In this document: positions 24,187-34,394 of the stretch, in pieces
How the letters are laid out: every line of letters starts with the position of its first letter
Position numbering within the stretch: position 1 is the stretch's first letter
NCBI GenBank assembly: GCA_023846275.1
Contig: CM043870.1
Location: forward strand, 3,471,527 to 3,535,526
Length of the DNA: 64,000 nt
Source of the DNA: Vanilla planifolia
Taxonomy: Eukaryota; Streptophyta; Magnoliopsida; Asparagales; Orchidaceae
Direction of reading: 5' to 3'
Made by a program: the position numbers and the translations under genes
The notes under the pieces: model-generated
The model's input: the letters and a program-made list of their open reading frames with translations, nothing else
Database searches by the model: none
Told to the model about the DNA's origin: nothing

Positions 24187-24550
24187 CTGAAATTAATGCT
24201 GCTGTAGCTGCTTTTTCATACTTGTGACTGCTAATATATGCATCCATCTAACTGAACATTTATGGGTTTGGTATTTTGTCTACTTTGAAATGTTATGAAT
24301 ATTAAACCATGGTTTCTGAAAGTGGTTTAGCAGATAGAATTGTTTTGATATGATTATGCAACTTTCATGATGAAACATTGCTGCAGGCTGGGATTTTAAA
24401 GGCATTTTGTGGCAAGATAGAATTATAATGTCTTCATAATATGTAATCAGCTGATTGATTGTACAGTGCTTATGTACTGTACAATTTTATTATGTACTCA
24501 GAGTATGGAGTTGAGATCTATATTCAATGTTAACATGGTGTTGAAAAGTG

Positions 24551-25274
24551 TGTTTTTAAAGTAGTATTATTTGTGATATTCATCTTTTTCATTTTTCTTT
24601 TGTTAAAATAATGTTTTGTTGTGATTTTTGAAGCAAAAGAGTTTATTTATTTAACATTTACTATGTACTAAATTATCTATGCATCCCATATATAAATATT
24701 ATATATATGTCACTAATGAAATGATATATTACAAAAATATCACTTGTAATTCATGAAAATTTGAAATTATATATTAAGCTTTTAGTTTGGTTAAATTTTT
24801 ATAATAGGATTTATCAGATGGGCTTTTATGGTAAAAATTTGTTGAATGAAAAAAAAAATTATATTGATAATTTCTTGAAAGTGTTTATCATGTTGGTCTT
24901 GTGTTATAACAAAATAGAAAGTTACTCTAATTACATATATAATCTCTCTGTATGGAAAGAATCTTTTCCCATCTTTTTTTGTACTTTCATGTCTCGTTTT
25001 TTTCTTTGATCATAAGGCCACTTTTTATGGATGTTAAAGTAAGTTTTTAATGAGACTATCTTTCATAATGTCTAGGATAATTCTCTTGAATTGAATGAAG
25101 ACTTTTAAAATCAACAACTTTAAATGCCTTAGTCAAAAAGATTGATGTGAATTCCTATATGTTTAGGTCCTAAAAGTCAATTTGTTAATTCATACATAAT
25201 TATTAATTATCATTAATTTCTTGCATTTATAATATGACTAATGAACTAACTTGGTTTACCAGATGATACAATAT
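24551..25274. other. Intergenic, AT-rich
   Basis: No supported gene. It lies between the left arm of the inverted duplication and the LTR that starts at 25275. Nothing else recognised. Confidence 0.5.
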
Positions 25275-27020
25275 TGTAACAACCAATTTTTCTATAATAT
25301 CTAATGTGGTGTTTTGAGCTATACACTTGTGATGACATAGTCATTTATAATGATTCCTTTTTATAACTTTAGATTTGCGACATGGTTCAAGTTAAACCCT
25401 AAATAACTTGTATTGGTGGATGATCAAGATTGTGCATTATTTTTTGGGATTATACTCAAACTTTTTAATGTATTATATTTAATAAAGTGCTTATGATGTA
25501 GCCTTTTACAATAAGTCATTTTTATGCCTTTAGCTTTACAAGATGATTCAAGCTCTTAAAACCTTGAATAACCTATGTCGGTAGATGATAAATGCATTAT
25601 TATTTAGGATTATAACTATTATAGACCTAGCATTATTTATCAGTGAGATAAAAAATTAATAATATATTTTTTAAAAAATAAATACTTCATCAAGTGTTCT
25701 TTTACAAGTTATAAAATATATTTAGTCTTGTTTTCACTAAATGTTATTGTTTAGATAAAAATTATTAAATTCACCAAAAACATGTCACATATATTTTATA
25801 AATTGCATTAGTTCATTTAGCACAATTTCTCATTATATTTTATTATGAAACTAAAAATTATTAATTTTTTTAAAACAACAAATATTTTTTATAAATTATA
25901 TAATTCATTATTTTGAATTTTATTTTAGTCTAATCAAAATTATTAAATTCAATAAACTATTGTTATGTTCATAAAAGTATCTTTTAATATTTATATTTTT
26001 TTATAAACATAGCATTAAATATATATTTAATAGCATACATTACATAAAATGATTTTTATGATAAATATTCATTAAGATAGAAAAAAAGTAATTAAAGAAC
26101 ATAAATTCACTTTTCTTTTAAATAGTTACCAATAAAATGTTCACATTGGACATTCTTTTTTAAATGGATAAAAGTTTTAATGTTACTCAAATAATATTTA
26201 AATAATAAGTGTTATGCAAAAACTCAATAATATTTTCGATGATATGTATAGAAAAAATCCTTAAATGTATTATATAAATCTTTTATTTGAGGTATAAACA
26301 CATCTATTAACATAAACGAATAATGATGTTTACTACTATACAATTGATTATGTATTATGTATCATGTCATATCATGTAATAAAGTTATATTTATGATTTC
26401 ATGTAACGAAAATATTTAAGAAGAAATGAACGCATGACAAGCGATGATAAGAAATGGAATAAGACTTCCTAAACAAGTGTTTGGTTGAGGTAAACTTCGC
26501 CATAGAGTTAACAACAAGAAGAAAAAAGCTTCTTGTTAAGACAAAGTTTTAGAGAAAACTAGTCTATTTATAGAAGAATATTTTAAGTTAAATTTCTTTA
26601 TAGAGACATAGACTCTTAAAGAATATTAAACTCACACAAATATTAACAAGGAAAAAATATAAAAGAAGCTTTATGTCATATGTTTAATACATAAATGATT
26701 CTTTATATGAGTATTCCAAGGAGTTTTGTTAACGACATTTCATGATTTATATGATTTTTTCTTCTACATTCATTGGATATACTTGTACAAATAAGAGTTA
26801 ATTTTAATTCATTGGTTATTATTGTGGTTTTTAAATTTGTTATGAAAGTTTGATATTTGATTTATAAGATTGGGATACAAAGTTTTTATAAATATATCTA
26901 TATATTTGGATGACATTCAAGATTATACACATGAAAATGTCACCCTATCTAGTTGTTATGTTATCAAAATATCTAACAATGTTCTCGATTAGCATGGTAG
27001 ATTGGTATCAGAGCAAATAT
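25275..27020 (+). mobile_element. LTR with primer-binding site, at the centre of the SAUR palindrome
   Basis: It starts TGTAACAACC, a common beginning of plant LTRs. It contains a diverged internal repeat (about 25370-25460 and 25540-25620, both with GGATTATA) and a TATA-like CTATTTATAG near 26566, and ends near 26995 just before TTGGTATCAGAGC at about 27006-27018, a standard initiator-Met-tRNA primer site. The LTR is about 1.7 kb. Internal coding sequence is not recognisable after it and no second LTR was found, so this is a broken remnant. The lineage is uncertain. Confidence 0.6.
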
Positions 27021-28555
27021 TCGATGTTTAGGAGAAGCATAAGTTTGGTATGTAATTGACTTTTGTAGTAGCTTTAATTTTGAAGGGATTTTATAGTGTT
27101 ATAAGCTTTTATTATAATATTTTTATTTTATAGCTTTGAGTTAAAATTTATTTATTTTAATTTTAGGTCAAGAAGGGCATAGTAATCAGCATCCTATGCA
27201 CATCATTTTCAATAGACAATGTGAATGGCAACTCATTTGTTGGAAGGATGCACTTATCTCTTGAGGAGGGTGGTAAGAGCAATGCACTTCCTTCATCCAA
27301 TCATGCTTGACAAGTTCCTATCTATTTTAAGGCATCACCTGGTGTTGGGGATGACATTCCTTCTTTCGGTGTGGGGAATCTTCGATGTTTGAGAGAGTAT
27401 CCAAAGAGAATTTTATGTGAATTATGGAAGCAATGACTCAAAACAGCCATTGGAGGATTGTAGGCAATAGGTTTCAAGGTTTTGTTGACACCTTTGATGC
27501 TTCTCACACCAACATTGGCATCACCAATGCGAGCTAATTTCACTCCTATTTGATGCATGATTGACTCGCATAATACTAAGAATCGTCTAGGCCGTATTAG
27601 AAAGATCTATTTGAGTAAGAACTATCTAAAGAAAGTTGCCCCTACACATTTTGCTTTTGATTTTGTAGTAGAGTGAAAAAAAAAAAATCACACTTTCGGT
27701 TAACACTTTCGGTTAACACAAGAATATCACTTGGAAGGAGTCCAAGAAACTATTTCGAAAAATTGGACTTCTAAAATTTGTTTATAAAAATATGATGACT
27801 AAGCCAAAGGGTTTGATCAAGGGTTAAGACCCAAGTACAAGACAGTTTCTAAACAAGTTTGTTATATGCCCATTTAGGGCAAATTAAGTTAGTTTTCATA
27901 TCTTAGGCAGGTTTAAGGGATGATAGTTGTCGATAACTCGTCCCTTATAAGCATACTAATTTTGAGAACAAGTGAAAATGGCTTAATTATTTGAACACAA
28001 TTAATAGAAAATGTTAATACATTAAAAAGACATCAATAACCTAAAAACTTAAACCCATAATTACAAGACATCAATTATATATTAAAACTTTAATATTTTT
28101 TCACAACTTACAATATGACACTAAACCCATTTTCACTTACACAAAACATTTGTAAACTAAAAGTCGTTATCAAACAAATCCTATACATTGATGTCAATTA
28201 CCATCAACTATATTGAAACTAAAATATAATTCACCAAAGCTTTGAGTTGCAAATCAACATCAATTCCGCACATGGACTTGCTTCCTCATCGCCGCAAAAT
28301 CTTATCCAACTCTTACAGCTTCATAATGAGCACATGGAGTTGCTGCCTCATCAGATTTAAAACCTTCCTCGAGCTACTTGAATGCACCACCAGAATGTGT
28401 ATCCATGTTTCCTAGCTCAACACCAATGTTAAGAAAAAATTGTTAATAGATACACAACACAATGTTACAAGAAGCTTCATCAAGCTAAGTTTTTCATGTA
28501 TAAGGAAGAAGGGAAAACATAAACCTCAAGTTTTTCATGTGTTCTGGCTGTTCTG
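27021..28555. other. Intergenic, unclassified, with relic SAUR-promoter-like words
   Basis: 27.1-27.65 kb may be internal DNA of the preceding LTR element. At 28269-28292 and 28330-28350 two segments (GCACATGGACTTGCTTCCTC and GCACATGGAGTTGCTGCCTC) match the upstream half of the SAUR promoter module (ACATGGCATTGCTTCCTC at 38826), but no SAUR follows directly. A 15-bp direct duplication (ACACTTTCGGTTAAC twice) sits at about 27687-27718. Confidence 0.45.
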
Positions 28556-28772
28556 ACTTAAAAATCTAAGTGCTTACCATTCAGTAACTCCTAGTTAAAC
28601 AGCCATCAGATCAGTGTCTAGGACAGAAGTTCTGTACAGTCAAGCAGCTGAGCAGTATTGGCTGATAAGCATATGAAACAATTGTATGTGCTAAAGCAGT
28701 TTCTAAACCCATGTTTGGATCTACTGTTTCATCACATTAAAGACAAGACAAAGTGCCAAACTAATAAATTAG

Positions 28773-28864
28773 CACATGGTGTTGTTGCTTTCTTATCAGA
28801 CCATCTCAAACATGTGGCCTGTCTTCTCTTCCCTACTTCCATGCTTTCCTGCCATTCTATACAC
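28773..28864 (+). promoter_or_regulatory. SAUR promoter module
   Basis: CACATG at 28773-28778, CATGTGGCCTGTCTTCTC from 28811 and a weaker TATA-like TCTATACA at 28857-28864. The degenerate TATA could lower expression relative to its mirror partner; this is inference. Confidence 0.6.
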
Positions 28865-28957
28865 AAGCAACCCTTTATTGTGACCTCAAATAAAAAACCC
28901 AAACTAAGTTTCTCTGAACTAGTCTCCTTAAAACCTGAATTCGTGAGACATAAAACC

Positions 28958-29359
28958 ATGGTCAGCTCGAACTGGCTCATTGAGATGGCAAGAGGGTGGA
29001 AGAAGATGGCTGTCTTAGAAAGGAAAAGGATCCTTTCTACAGCAGCTTCCATGGTTGCAAGTAGAGGCCATGTCTTCGTTTACAGCATGGATGGCCAACG
29101 CTTCATGATGCCTCTTGCAGATTTAAGCAGAAGCATGCTTGTTGAGGTTTTGAGAATTTTGGAGGAATTTGGATTGCCAACTGATGGACCCATCACTTTG
29201 GCATGTGATGGTTCATTCATGGAGTACATCTTATCTCTCCTACAGCATCAAGTTCTAATGGACGTTGAAAGAGCAGCACTTGCTTCCATCTCTAGTTGCC
29301 GTCGCATGGCATCAGCTGTGGTAACACTTGAGCATCAGAAGCAGCAAGCAGTCCGATGA
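28958..29359 (+). CDS. SAUR family auxin-responsive protein (133 aa)
   Basis: Single-exon SAUR in the right arm of the inverted duplication, partner of the gene at 23608-24012. Sequence: MVSSNWLIEMARGWKKMAVL, then the SAUR domain with SRGHVFVYSMDGQRF, LADLSRSMLVEVLRILEEFG and LPTDGPITLACDGSFMEYIL. Odd points: the normally basic KRL is NWL, RKRI is preceded by E (LERKRI), and one residue of the conserved MSEEEFGLP motif is missing (ILEEFGLP). All are unusual for the clade, so this copy may be partly relaxed, though the frame is intact. The frame is open for 100 codons upstream, but the promoter module lies inside that stretch, so I start at the ATG in CCATGG at 28957-28962. Confidence 0.9.
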   Translation: MVSSNWLIEMARGWKKMAVLERKRILSTAASMVASRGHVFVYSMDGQRFMMPLADLSRSMLVEVLRILEEFGLPTDGPITLACDGSFMEYILSLLQHQVLMDVERAALASISSCRRMASAVVTLEHQKQQAVR

Positions 29360-29439
29360 GTTGTTTATGAGGAATGCATCTATTGTTGTGAATTTTTGTA
29401 AAGATATATTTTCAATAAAGGAGTTGCACTAAACAGAGA

Positions 29440-30200
29440 TCCAAGTTGAGCATAATATATACATATTATATATTAAGATTCTATTATTATACTTAATTCA
29501 AAATCTGGTATTAAATCTATTCTTATAGTTAACAATTCTATCCCTCAAGTGAGACTAAAACCATATTATCTATCATTTTCTTCTTTTAACTCGAAGTCAT
29601 TCGATTAATCAAGTCAAATAACATATCAAATATGAAGTATATCAACATAATCTCACATTTTTTAAATGTGTGGATTGTAACAATTGCTCCATAATGGATG
29701 GCCAAACCACAGAAGTCATATGTTGATCACTTGACAAAAGTTTATGAAACTACATGAAAACTTTCTCAAGATGACAAGTATCATGCACATAAAAAACGAC
29801 TCAATTGTGTGAAAACTTGATACTAGTTCACCAAGGTTTTATTTAGTCATGTTGGAAAGAGAGCCAAAATCCTACGAGACACGCCAACTATATGAAACAC
29901 TTGATCTCAATCCAACTATTGGCTTTGATACCACTTACTAAGAGAGTTATATCACAGCTACTTCCATTGCCCAACAACTTCATTAGATTGTTGCACCATT
30001 TTATTCTAATCAAACAATATCTAGCTTTAATACCACTTATTTAAGAAAATTGTATGAAACGAGTGCCCAAATTGAAACCAATATATTCTCATATTGTCCC
30101 CCAAGAACCAAAAGGCTTAAGCTTACAAGTAGAAGTCACATATTAATTTGATATTAATGTTTCAATATTATACTAAATATATAATATAGGACTAAAATAT
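29440..30200 (-). mobile_element. TRIM-like non-autonomous LTR element (right arm copy)
   Basis: Mirror copy of 22275-23130. On the minus strand, GTGGTATCAAAGCC (about 29941-29928) and GTGGTATTAAAGCTAG (about 30027-30012) resemble the initiator-Met-tRNA primer site next to LTR ends of the TTCTTAATAAG type. The inner part contains GGATGGCCAAACCACAGAAG (29696 on), which is also the core of the tandem array at 40.57-41.27 kb. Non-coding and decayed. Confidence 0.52.
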
Positions 30201-31671
30201 TCTCATTTGCACTCCAAAGTTTTCAAGTAAAGATTAGTTTCCATAGGACTTGCAAAGATCTTGCCAAATGTTGTTTGGTTCATGAGACTTTGATGCACAT
30301 TTTGAAAGAACTAGAAAAATTTTAAACTCTGAATTATTCTATTAATGATTTAAATATTTAGGATTAAGCTTTACCATAAAATTCTTAACAAATATTGAGT
30401 ATTTAGTGACCCATTTCTTCATGATTAATAGAGTTATTTCTTAGTGGATTGGTTAAGTAAAATTTGTTAGCTCATATTTTCTACTCTCTACTTTTGTCCT
30501 ATCATATAAATTCCACATGACCTAGCCTCTCTTATTCATCACCAGTAGAATACCCTATCAGACCTTTGCCAAACTACCTTTAGACTAGTTCTCATTCGAG
30601 TCTACCCTGTTCTTGTTCTTCTTGTTGATCTCTCTTTGATAACTCATGTTTAAACTTCCTCGAATAGGCATCCTGTCCAAGGTCTTAAAAGTGAATCTTC
30701 AATTTGGTTTCAAGATTGAGCTCTTTTTTTTTTTTTCCTTCACCTGGTTTGGAGTCATGCCATACTCTACACGTGTTATCAAGCATGGGTCTACACCTTA
30801 GGACTGATGCAATATGATCCAGTCCATTCAAGATTTCATAGACATCAGATACAAGTCAGTTTTGGATTAATGCTTTTTGTTTGTAAATTTAGAAGAGTGT
30901 TATATACTACGCTGAGAACTTCAGCCAAAACTTACATGATGAACATGGCATGCCTAGCAAAAATGTTAATAGGCTGTAAGAAGCCAAACCAGAGGTGGTA
31001 ACTAAAATGAACACTCTGTTGCTGCTATTGAATGCCACAGAAGTTTCAAGCAAAGAAGTTAAGAAAACATAGTACAACACAAGCTGCTTCTTTAAGATAA
31101 CTCAACCTTTTGGATTCACAACTTGTCTTTATTGCTGGCTTCACATGGTAAAAATCTGCTTCTGTTTAACCAAGGCATTCAACACCATGAGAAAAAAAGA
31201 GGAAAGCAAGTTACATATTAAAAAAAAAAAGCATCAGTAAATTGATCACATGAGATCAAGTAAAACAGATAAAATATAAAAGCTTTTGAGTGTTTCCTTA
31301 AAATGAAAGAAAGGAAACCATAAACCCCAGGTTCTTAAGATATTTTTGCTCTTCTACCTAAAATAAAAGTGTCAGCTAGTCAGTAGCTCCAAGTTAATCA
31401 TCTATCAGACCAAGTGTCCACCACAGAAGTTTTGTACAATCAATCAACTAAGCAATATCAGGAAAAGTATTGTTATTCTATCATATCAGTTGGGTAAGGC
31501 CCTAATTTAAAATATCTGCATGCAGCAATGCTTCAGCATGGACGTGCATAAGCATATGAAACAATTCTATCTGCAACGCCACTTTAGGTTGGGCAAAAAA
31601 AAATCATGGTTTAATATCTACTATTTCATGACATTTCAGATTAGACGGAGCACCAAAAGTCTAAATTTAGC

Positions 31672-31750
31672 ACATAATGTTGCTTCCTTACCAGACCAAC
31701 TCAAACATGTGGCCTGTCTTCTCTTCCGTGCTTCCCTTTCTATTATATTT
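31672..31750 (+). promoter_or_regulatory. SAUR promoter module, displaced by a solo LTR
   Basis: CACATA (degenerate first box) at about 31672, CATGTGGCCTGTCTTCTC from 31706 and TATTATATTT at 31741-31750. It is followed by the usual SAUR leader (CTCAAACACAAAACCCAAAC) up to 31844. There the solo LTR begins, so the promoter now lies about 1.5 kb from the coding start it used to serve. Confidence 0.65.
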
Positions 31751-31844
31751 AGAATCAACCGTTTATAGTGACCTCAAACACAAAACCCAAACTCAGCTTC
31801 TCTGAATTAGTCTCCATCAAAGCTGAATTCTTGAAAGAACAAAC

Positions 31845-33275
31845 TGATGCCGGACGGATTACAATAATTTGAGCAATACAGAAATTACATCCACACACCA
31901 GAAATAAAGTAAACTTGAAAGGTAAAAATGTGAAAATTCGAAAAGAAATAACAAGCAAGAGACACCCGTCCAAGGCAATCTTAGCCAAGAGGGGGACCGT
32001 GAGCAACACAGAGGTCGCTCCGTAGGCTAGGTGGTCCGCAACACCTCGACGGCACAGACGCGGGGTACTCGGATAAGGGTTTAAATACCGAGCGAGATAA
32101 ATTTTGAAAAGTGGAATGGTCGCACCGGCGCAGTTGAAAGGTACAAAGATCGCGCTAAATCACCGTAAATCAGAAATTTAACAGATATTATTCGAGTAAG
32201 AACCGTTCAAGTCCGAGGGGAACCCAAATCTTAAGAGAGAGAGAAGCGTCGAAATCCGGATGAAAAGGCGAATGTGACGATGAGTAGTTATGAAACGTTA
32301 CCGTTGTGGTAGCGGCGGGGTATGGAGAGTATGTCGACGAAGGGAAGAAGATGAAGATGGCGTCGTTGATAAACTGGCACGGCCTCTCACCGCTTGGGCC
32401 TCGCACCCCTCCTCCCAGTACCGGAGCCTCGACGAATCAGCACGCCGAAGTCTTGTTGGAATCACACCAATGACTCGACAAGTGAAAGCAAAGCACTAAA
32501 ATACTTAAACAAGCTCAAATATCAACTGACCTTACATAGGGGTAGGCCTCCCTATTTATAGAGAGCCTAAGGGTACATCGATAAAACAACTTTTAGAGTT
32601 TTAAAGGAATAAAATACGTGAAACTTGGAAATAAATAGGAAAATAACAAATATAAAGGCTGCATATCAATTTCTGCCTTTTTAAAACATTAAAAAAAAGG
32701 CAGGAAATAGTCAAAAGCTGATCCAGAAGCTGTTGCCAAACAGCTTTTAAGGCAAATCCGGCGGGCTAGCAGCGGTTGGCGGCGGCGGTCGCGGCGGCGA
32801 ATCCGGCGGGGACGCTGGCGCGGTCGAGTCGTGTTGTCGCGGGTCGGTTACGGGTCGGCGTGGGTCGGAGACGGGTCGGCGCGGTTCATCCAGCAGGTCG
32901 TGCGACCCGAGCCATGACACGGGTCTGAACCGGGTCGCGCCGACCCGCCACCCGCGGGCGCGTCTCGCGCGAACCCGCGCGCGGGTCCGTCGACTCAACG
33001 GCCGACGGCGGCGAAGCGGTGGCGGACGGTCGCAGTCGGCGGCGGAAGGCGTCCGGCGGCGGCGAAAACCGGAAAAAGAGGCCTTTTGGCCAAATTTGGG
33101 TCCCCGAATCCAAAAATAATGTTCTTGAGTGTTAATTCGAGCCCGAAATGCAACTTTGGGCTCCAAATTGATCCTGTTCATGAAGAGTAACTCCCTTGGT
33201 CGTCGGGTAGTGCAGGAGCGCATCTGAACATATGAAGTACGTCGAAAATCATGCATGGCGCTGGTGTCCCCACCA
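31845..33275 (-). mobile_element. Solo LTR (1431 bp) in the 5' leader of a SAUR gene
   Basis: Flanked by a perfect 5-bp target duplication CAAAC (31840-31844 and 33276-33280). Plus-strand ends are TGATGCCGGACGG and GTGTCCCCACCA; the minus strand therefore also reads TGGTGGGG...GGCATCA. A minus-strand TATAAATAGGGAGGC at 32560-32546 suggests that the element points away from the SAUR. A GC-rich core (32.75-33.06 kb) is full of GGGTCGG words. No internal region or second LTR is present, so it arose by LTR-LTR recombination. Intact ends and an exact duplication argue for a fairly young insertion. Probably Ty3/gypsy by length and composition, but not proven. Confidence 0.88.
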
Positions 33276-33281
33276 CAAACC

Positions 33282-33686
33282 ATGATCAGCTTGAAGCAAC
33301 TCATCGAAATTGCAAGGAGGTGGACGAAGATGGCTGTCTTAGGGAGGAAAAGGATCCTTTCTACCACTAGTTCCATGGTTGCAAGTAGAGGCCATGTCTT
33401 TGTTTACAGCATGGATGGCCGACGCTTCATGATACCTCTTGCAGATTTCAGCAGAAGCATGCCTGTTGAGATGTTGAGAATGTCGGAGGAGGAATTTGGA
33501 TTGCCAACTGATGGACCCATCACTTTGCCTTTTGATGGTTCATCCATGGAGTACATCTTATCTCTTCTATGGCACCAAGTTCCCATGCATGTTGAAAGAT
33601 TAGCACTTGCTTCCATCTCCAGTTGCCATTGCATGGCATCAGCTTTAGCATCACATGTGCATCAGAAGCAGCAAGCTGTCCTATGA
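33282..33686 (+). CDS. SAUR family auxin-responsive protein (134 aa), LTR-modified 5' end
   Basis: Single-exon SAUR: MISLKQLIEIARRWTKMAVL, SAUR domain at residues 34-100 with SRGHVFVYSMDGRRF, LRMSEEEFGLPTDGP and MEYILSLLWHQVPMH. The frame is intact although the original promoter is cut off by the solo LTR that ends at 33275. The LTR also supplies an in-frame ATG at 33255, which would add nine residues (MALVSPPQT). I list the original ATG at 33282, which aligns with the other genes. N-terminal changes (MISLKQ for MVSSKR, W in RHQV) and H for D near residue 103 may reflect relaxed constraint after the insertion, or older divergence. Whether it is still expressed cannot be seen. Confidence 0.88.
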   Translation: MISLKQLIEIARRWTKMAVLGRKRILSTTSSMVASRGHVFVYSMDGRRFMIPLADFSRSMPVEMLRMSEEEFGLPTDGPITLPFDGSSMEYILSLLWHQVPMHVERLALASISSCHCMASALASHVHQKQQAVL

Positions 33687-34181
33687 ACTTGTTTCTGAGG
33701 ACTGCATCTCTTGTAGTGAATTGTTGTACATAAATGTTTTCAAACAAAGATTAGTTCCATGTTTTAAGCTTAGGCTTTCGCTTTCTAAATCACCTTTAGT
33801 TATTTGGTTTTCCCATTTTTTCATGGTTAACTGAACTATTTCTTGATTGGTTAAGTGAGGATCGCTTGTAATTAATTTTTGGCTTCTCCTACAATGCTAT
33901 TGTGTGCTTCGTGCAAAAGGTTGTAATGTTTGCAAGGGCATAGCCAAGTTTGCTCCTACTTCCTTTCCATGAAATACAAGGTTCTTCATTGTCAAAGGAT
34001 ACCCGTTCAAGGAAAGAAACGAAGTTCATGACTTCTATGACGTATGTTGGAAGGTAAATGAAGTTGTGTTCAAAGAAAAGGTAATCAATGATGGAGGACT
34101 CCATATGCCATATTAAGTGATTGTCTAATGAAGTTCTTACTGTCTATCATAATTTATATGTTTGGAATTTGTAGGAGGATA
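33687..34181. other. Intergenic, SAUR 3' flank
   Basis: The first about 150 bp is conserved 3' UTR/flank (GAGGACTGCATCTCTTGTAG, shared in inverse with 23.6 kb), loosely like the DST instability element known from SAUR 3' UTRs. The rest is unclassified. Confidence 0.45.
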
Positions 34182-34232
34182 GGGCCATCCTGGACTTGAA
34201 CCAGAGACCTCGCCCGTGAAGTAAATCATCGT
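34182..34232 (-). other. Plastid-derived insertion: 3' part of trnI-GAU intron and exon 2
   Basis: The minus strand reads GGCGAGGTCTCTGGTTCAAG followed by TCCAGGATGGCCC, the 3' exon of the plastid trnI-GAU gene (T-arm and acceptor strand), preceded by intron end CGATGATTTACTTCACG. The 5' exon is missing, so it cannot make a tRNA. It is recognised from memory of plastid sequence. This is nuclear plastid DNA (NUPT). Confidence 0.85.
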
Positions 34233-34297
34233 GTCGACGCATAGAATTAGCTAAACATTTTATTCGAACAAATGTAGACCCAGAACGGATGGTTTTG

Positions 34298-34387
34298 TGC
34301 GGTAAGACAGAGGATGCAAGCATTATCCGGAATGATTGGGCGTAAAGCATCTGTAGGTGGCTTTTCAAGTCCTCCGTCAAATCCCAA
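34298..34387 (+). other. Plastid-derived insertion: 16S rRNA fragment
   Basis: The plus strand reads GCGGTAAGACAGAGGATGCA, then TTATCCGGAATGATTGGGCG and GTCTGTAGGTGGC-like DNA to CCGTCAAATCCCA: the plastid 16S rRNA region just after the 530 loop. Compared with the canonical plastid sequence from memory, two CpG sites have become CpA (GCATTATCC, AAGCATCTG), as expected from methylated-CpG decay in the nucleus. Its orientation relative to the trnI piece is not that of the plastome (rrn16 and trnI are on one strand there), so two fragments were joined. Confidence 0.87.
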
Positions 34388-34394
34388 CATCGGT

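Larger units (their letters stand above)
20694..24550. repeat. Left arm of a large inverted duplication
   Basis: The reverse complement of this arm matches 28.56-31.33 kb. Matching blocks in mirrored order: 20694-21110 against 31325-30900 (for example TTTCATTTTAAGGAAACACT at 20721 and its complement at 31310), 21245-21275 against 30730-30700, 21.87-22.27 kb against 30.58-30.24 kb, the TRIM-like element, the SAUR gene, and the SAUR upstream region. The arms differ by many substitutions and indels, so the event is not recent. Confidence 0.8.
28560..31325. repeat. Right arm of the large inverted duplication
   Basis: Mirror partner of 20694-24550: promoter side (28560-28960), SAUR (28958-29359), TRIM-like element (29440-30200), 3' flank (30240-30760) and terminal block (30900-31325), in the same outward order on the opposite strand. 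The arm is about 1 kb shorter than the left one, through unequal indels. Confidence 0.8.

Noticed and set aside
27322-27558. 78-aa minus-strand frame
   Set aside because: No family recognised, no splice or promoter support, next to an LTR and primer site; probably element-internal DNA.
28658-28957. 100-codon in-frame extension of the SAUR at 28958, and a 46-codon one at 24013-24150
   Set aside because: Both contain the CATGTGG-CTGTC-TATA module, so they are promoter DNA. The 24150 frame has no ATG.
32747-33376. 209-aa Arg/Pro-rich minus-strand frame
   Set aside because: It lies in the GC-rich part of the solo LTR and runs antisense into the SAUR. Low-complexity Arg/Pro content is a by-product of GGGTCGG words.
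34182-34232. Functional nuclear tRNA gene
   Set aside because: Only the second exon and intron end of plastid trnI-GAU are present; it is a plastid DNA insertion.
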